NCBI GenBank assembly: GCA_903915615.1
Contig: CAIWTR010000409.1
Span: 1-15,187, forward strand
DNA: 15,187 bases
Direction of reading: 5' to 3'
Source: an uncultured Armatimonadota bacterium
GTDB taxonomy: Bacteria > Armatimonadota > Armatimonadia > Armatimonadales > Armatimonadaceae
The notes under the pieces were generated by a model. That model was not told the origin of the DNA, made no database searches, and was given only the letters and a program-made list of their open reading frames with translations. This document shows, piece after piece, positions 14,720-15,187 of the stretch. How positions within the stretch are numbered: position 1 is the stretch's first letter; each line of letters begins with the position of its first letter. The position numbers and the translations under genes were made by a program.

Positions 14720-14727
14720 AACCGGTT
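14720..14727. repeat. Short palindrome AACCGGTT upstream of the DUF58-type gene
   Basis: This perfect 8-bp palindrome lies about 31 bp upstream of the proposed -10 TACAAT, a position where a transcription factor could act. It is short enough to occur by chance. Confidence 0.2.
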
Positions 14728-14758
14728 CAGGGGAGCGCGTAAGGCCGTATCGGACAGG

Positions 14759-14764
14759 TACAAT
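14759..14764 (+). promoter_or_regulatory. Putative -10 box TACAAT of a leaderless promoter
   Basis: TACAAT ends 6 nt before ATG 14771, so transcription would start at or next to the A of the start codon. There is no Shine-Dalgarno sequence in the gap. No convincing -35 is visible at 16-18 nt. The arrangement mirrors the divergent tdh side. Confidence 0.45.
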
Positions 14765-14770
14765 CCGGCT

Positions 14771-15187
14771 ATGTCAGCCCCAGCCTTGCGAGATGAAGCA
14801 TCTACACAAAATGCGGCTGCAACCGATGTTGCCTTGATCTCGCAGACGAGGCGTTCGGCGGCAGGGATGAAGTCGCTGGTCGTGACGCTGGCATTCGCGT
14901 TTTTGCTCGTCGTCGCGATGCTCCTCGACATCGTTTACCTCTACATCATGGCGGTGGCGCTCGCGATGATCCAGCCCGTCGCCTACTTGGTCGCGGTAAA
15001 GTTCACTCCAAGATACACCGTCAAGCGTAACCTCCCACCCGTTGGCGTTGAAGGCAGGTCGGTTGAGATTCGGCTCGATGTCAGCTGTGCCGGCGGTCTC
15101 CCACAAGGCGCGCTACACATCATGGACCGTGTCCCCACGGGCTTTACGACGACGACCCCGCGGGCTGAGCTTGGGTGTCTCCAGCAA
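14771..15187 (+). CDS. DUF58-type membrane protein, N-terminal part (runs off the window)
   Basis: The open frame from ATG 14771 continues to the right edge, giving 139 residues with no stop. After a hydrophilic N-terminus (1-33) come two adjacent hydrophobic segments (about 34-51 and 54-72) forming a membrane hairpin. VKRNLPPVGVEGRSVEIRLDVSC and GALHIMDRVPTGFTT then follow, which match the periplasmic beta domain typical of DUF58 proteins just after their TM pair (R-x-L-P...EG...v-D-x-x-P-x-G). Such proteins often sit beside a MoxR-type AAA ATPase and a transglutaminase-like protein, but the following genes are outside the window. The DUF58 call rests on this partial pattern only, as the diagnostic C-terminal region is not visible. 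Divergent from tdh and possibly leaderless. Confidence 0.7.
   Translation, partial: MSAPALRDEASTQNAAATDVALISQTRRSAAGMKSLVVTLAFAFLLVVAMLLDIVYLYIMAVALAMIQPVAYLVAVKFTPRYTVKRNLPPVGVEGRSVEIRLDVSCAGGLPQGALHIMDRVPTGFTTTTPRAELGCLQQ

Overview
The window looks like a chromosomal segment of a diderm (outer-membrane, lipid A-making) bacterium outside the Proteobacteria. It carries BamA, OmpH/Skp and most of the lipid A pathway. It also carries MqnD of the futalosine menaquinone route and a three-POTRA BamA. Its LpxB has a PPGSW motif where proteobacterial enzymes have a VWAW-type motif. Together these fit a lineage such as Armatimonadota, but that is an inference; no rRNA or unequivocal marker is present. 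GC content looks moderate and the region is densely coded, with no mobile elements, tRNAs, rRNAs or CRISPR arrays.

Positions 1-10001 (+ strand) form one long outer-membrane biogenesis block. It starts with the tail of a beta-rich envelope protein (possibly TamB-like), followed by an ECF sigma factor, bamA, an OmpH/Skp-type periplasmic chaperone, an unrecognised lipoprotein with Skp-like ends, lpxD, lpxC, fabZ, lpxA, lpxB and mqnD. From bamA onward the genes are tightly packed: 4-nt or 1-nt stop/start overlaps join the lipoprotein gene to lpxD, lpxD to lpxC, fabZ to lpxA, and lpxB to mqnD. This suggests a single translationally coupled operon that builds beta-barrels and lipid A, with FabZ linking the 3-hydroxyacyl-ACP pool to LpxA/LpxD. 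The UDP-diacylglucosamine hydrolase (LpxH/LpxI/LpxG) and LpxK are not here.

Positions 10002-10502 hold a small membrane-anchored LysM protein behind its own promoter. Two copies of a CAAACARATGTTY palindrome bracket the promoter and closely resemble the Firmicutes/Actinobacteria LexA (SOS) box. Architecture and regulation resemble the SOS-induced division inhibitors YneA, DivS and Rv2719c, making this the most interesting spot in the window.

Positions 10627-14578 (- strand) are a second operon, in transcription order tdh (threonine 3-dehydrogenase), prs (PRPP synthetase), oppD and oppF (peptide ABC transporter ATPases without permeases). Positions 14579-14770 are a divergent promoter region in which both flanking genes have a -10-like TANNNT box only 6-7 nt from the start codon, suggesting leaderless mRNAs. 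The window ends inside a two-TM DUF58-type protein gene on the + strand.
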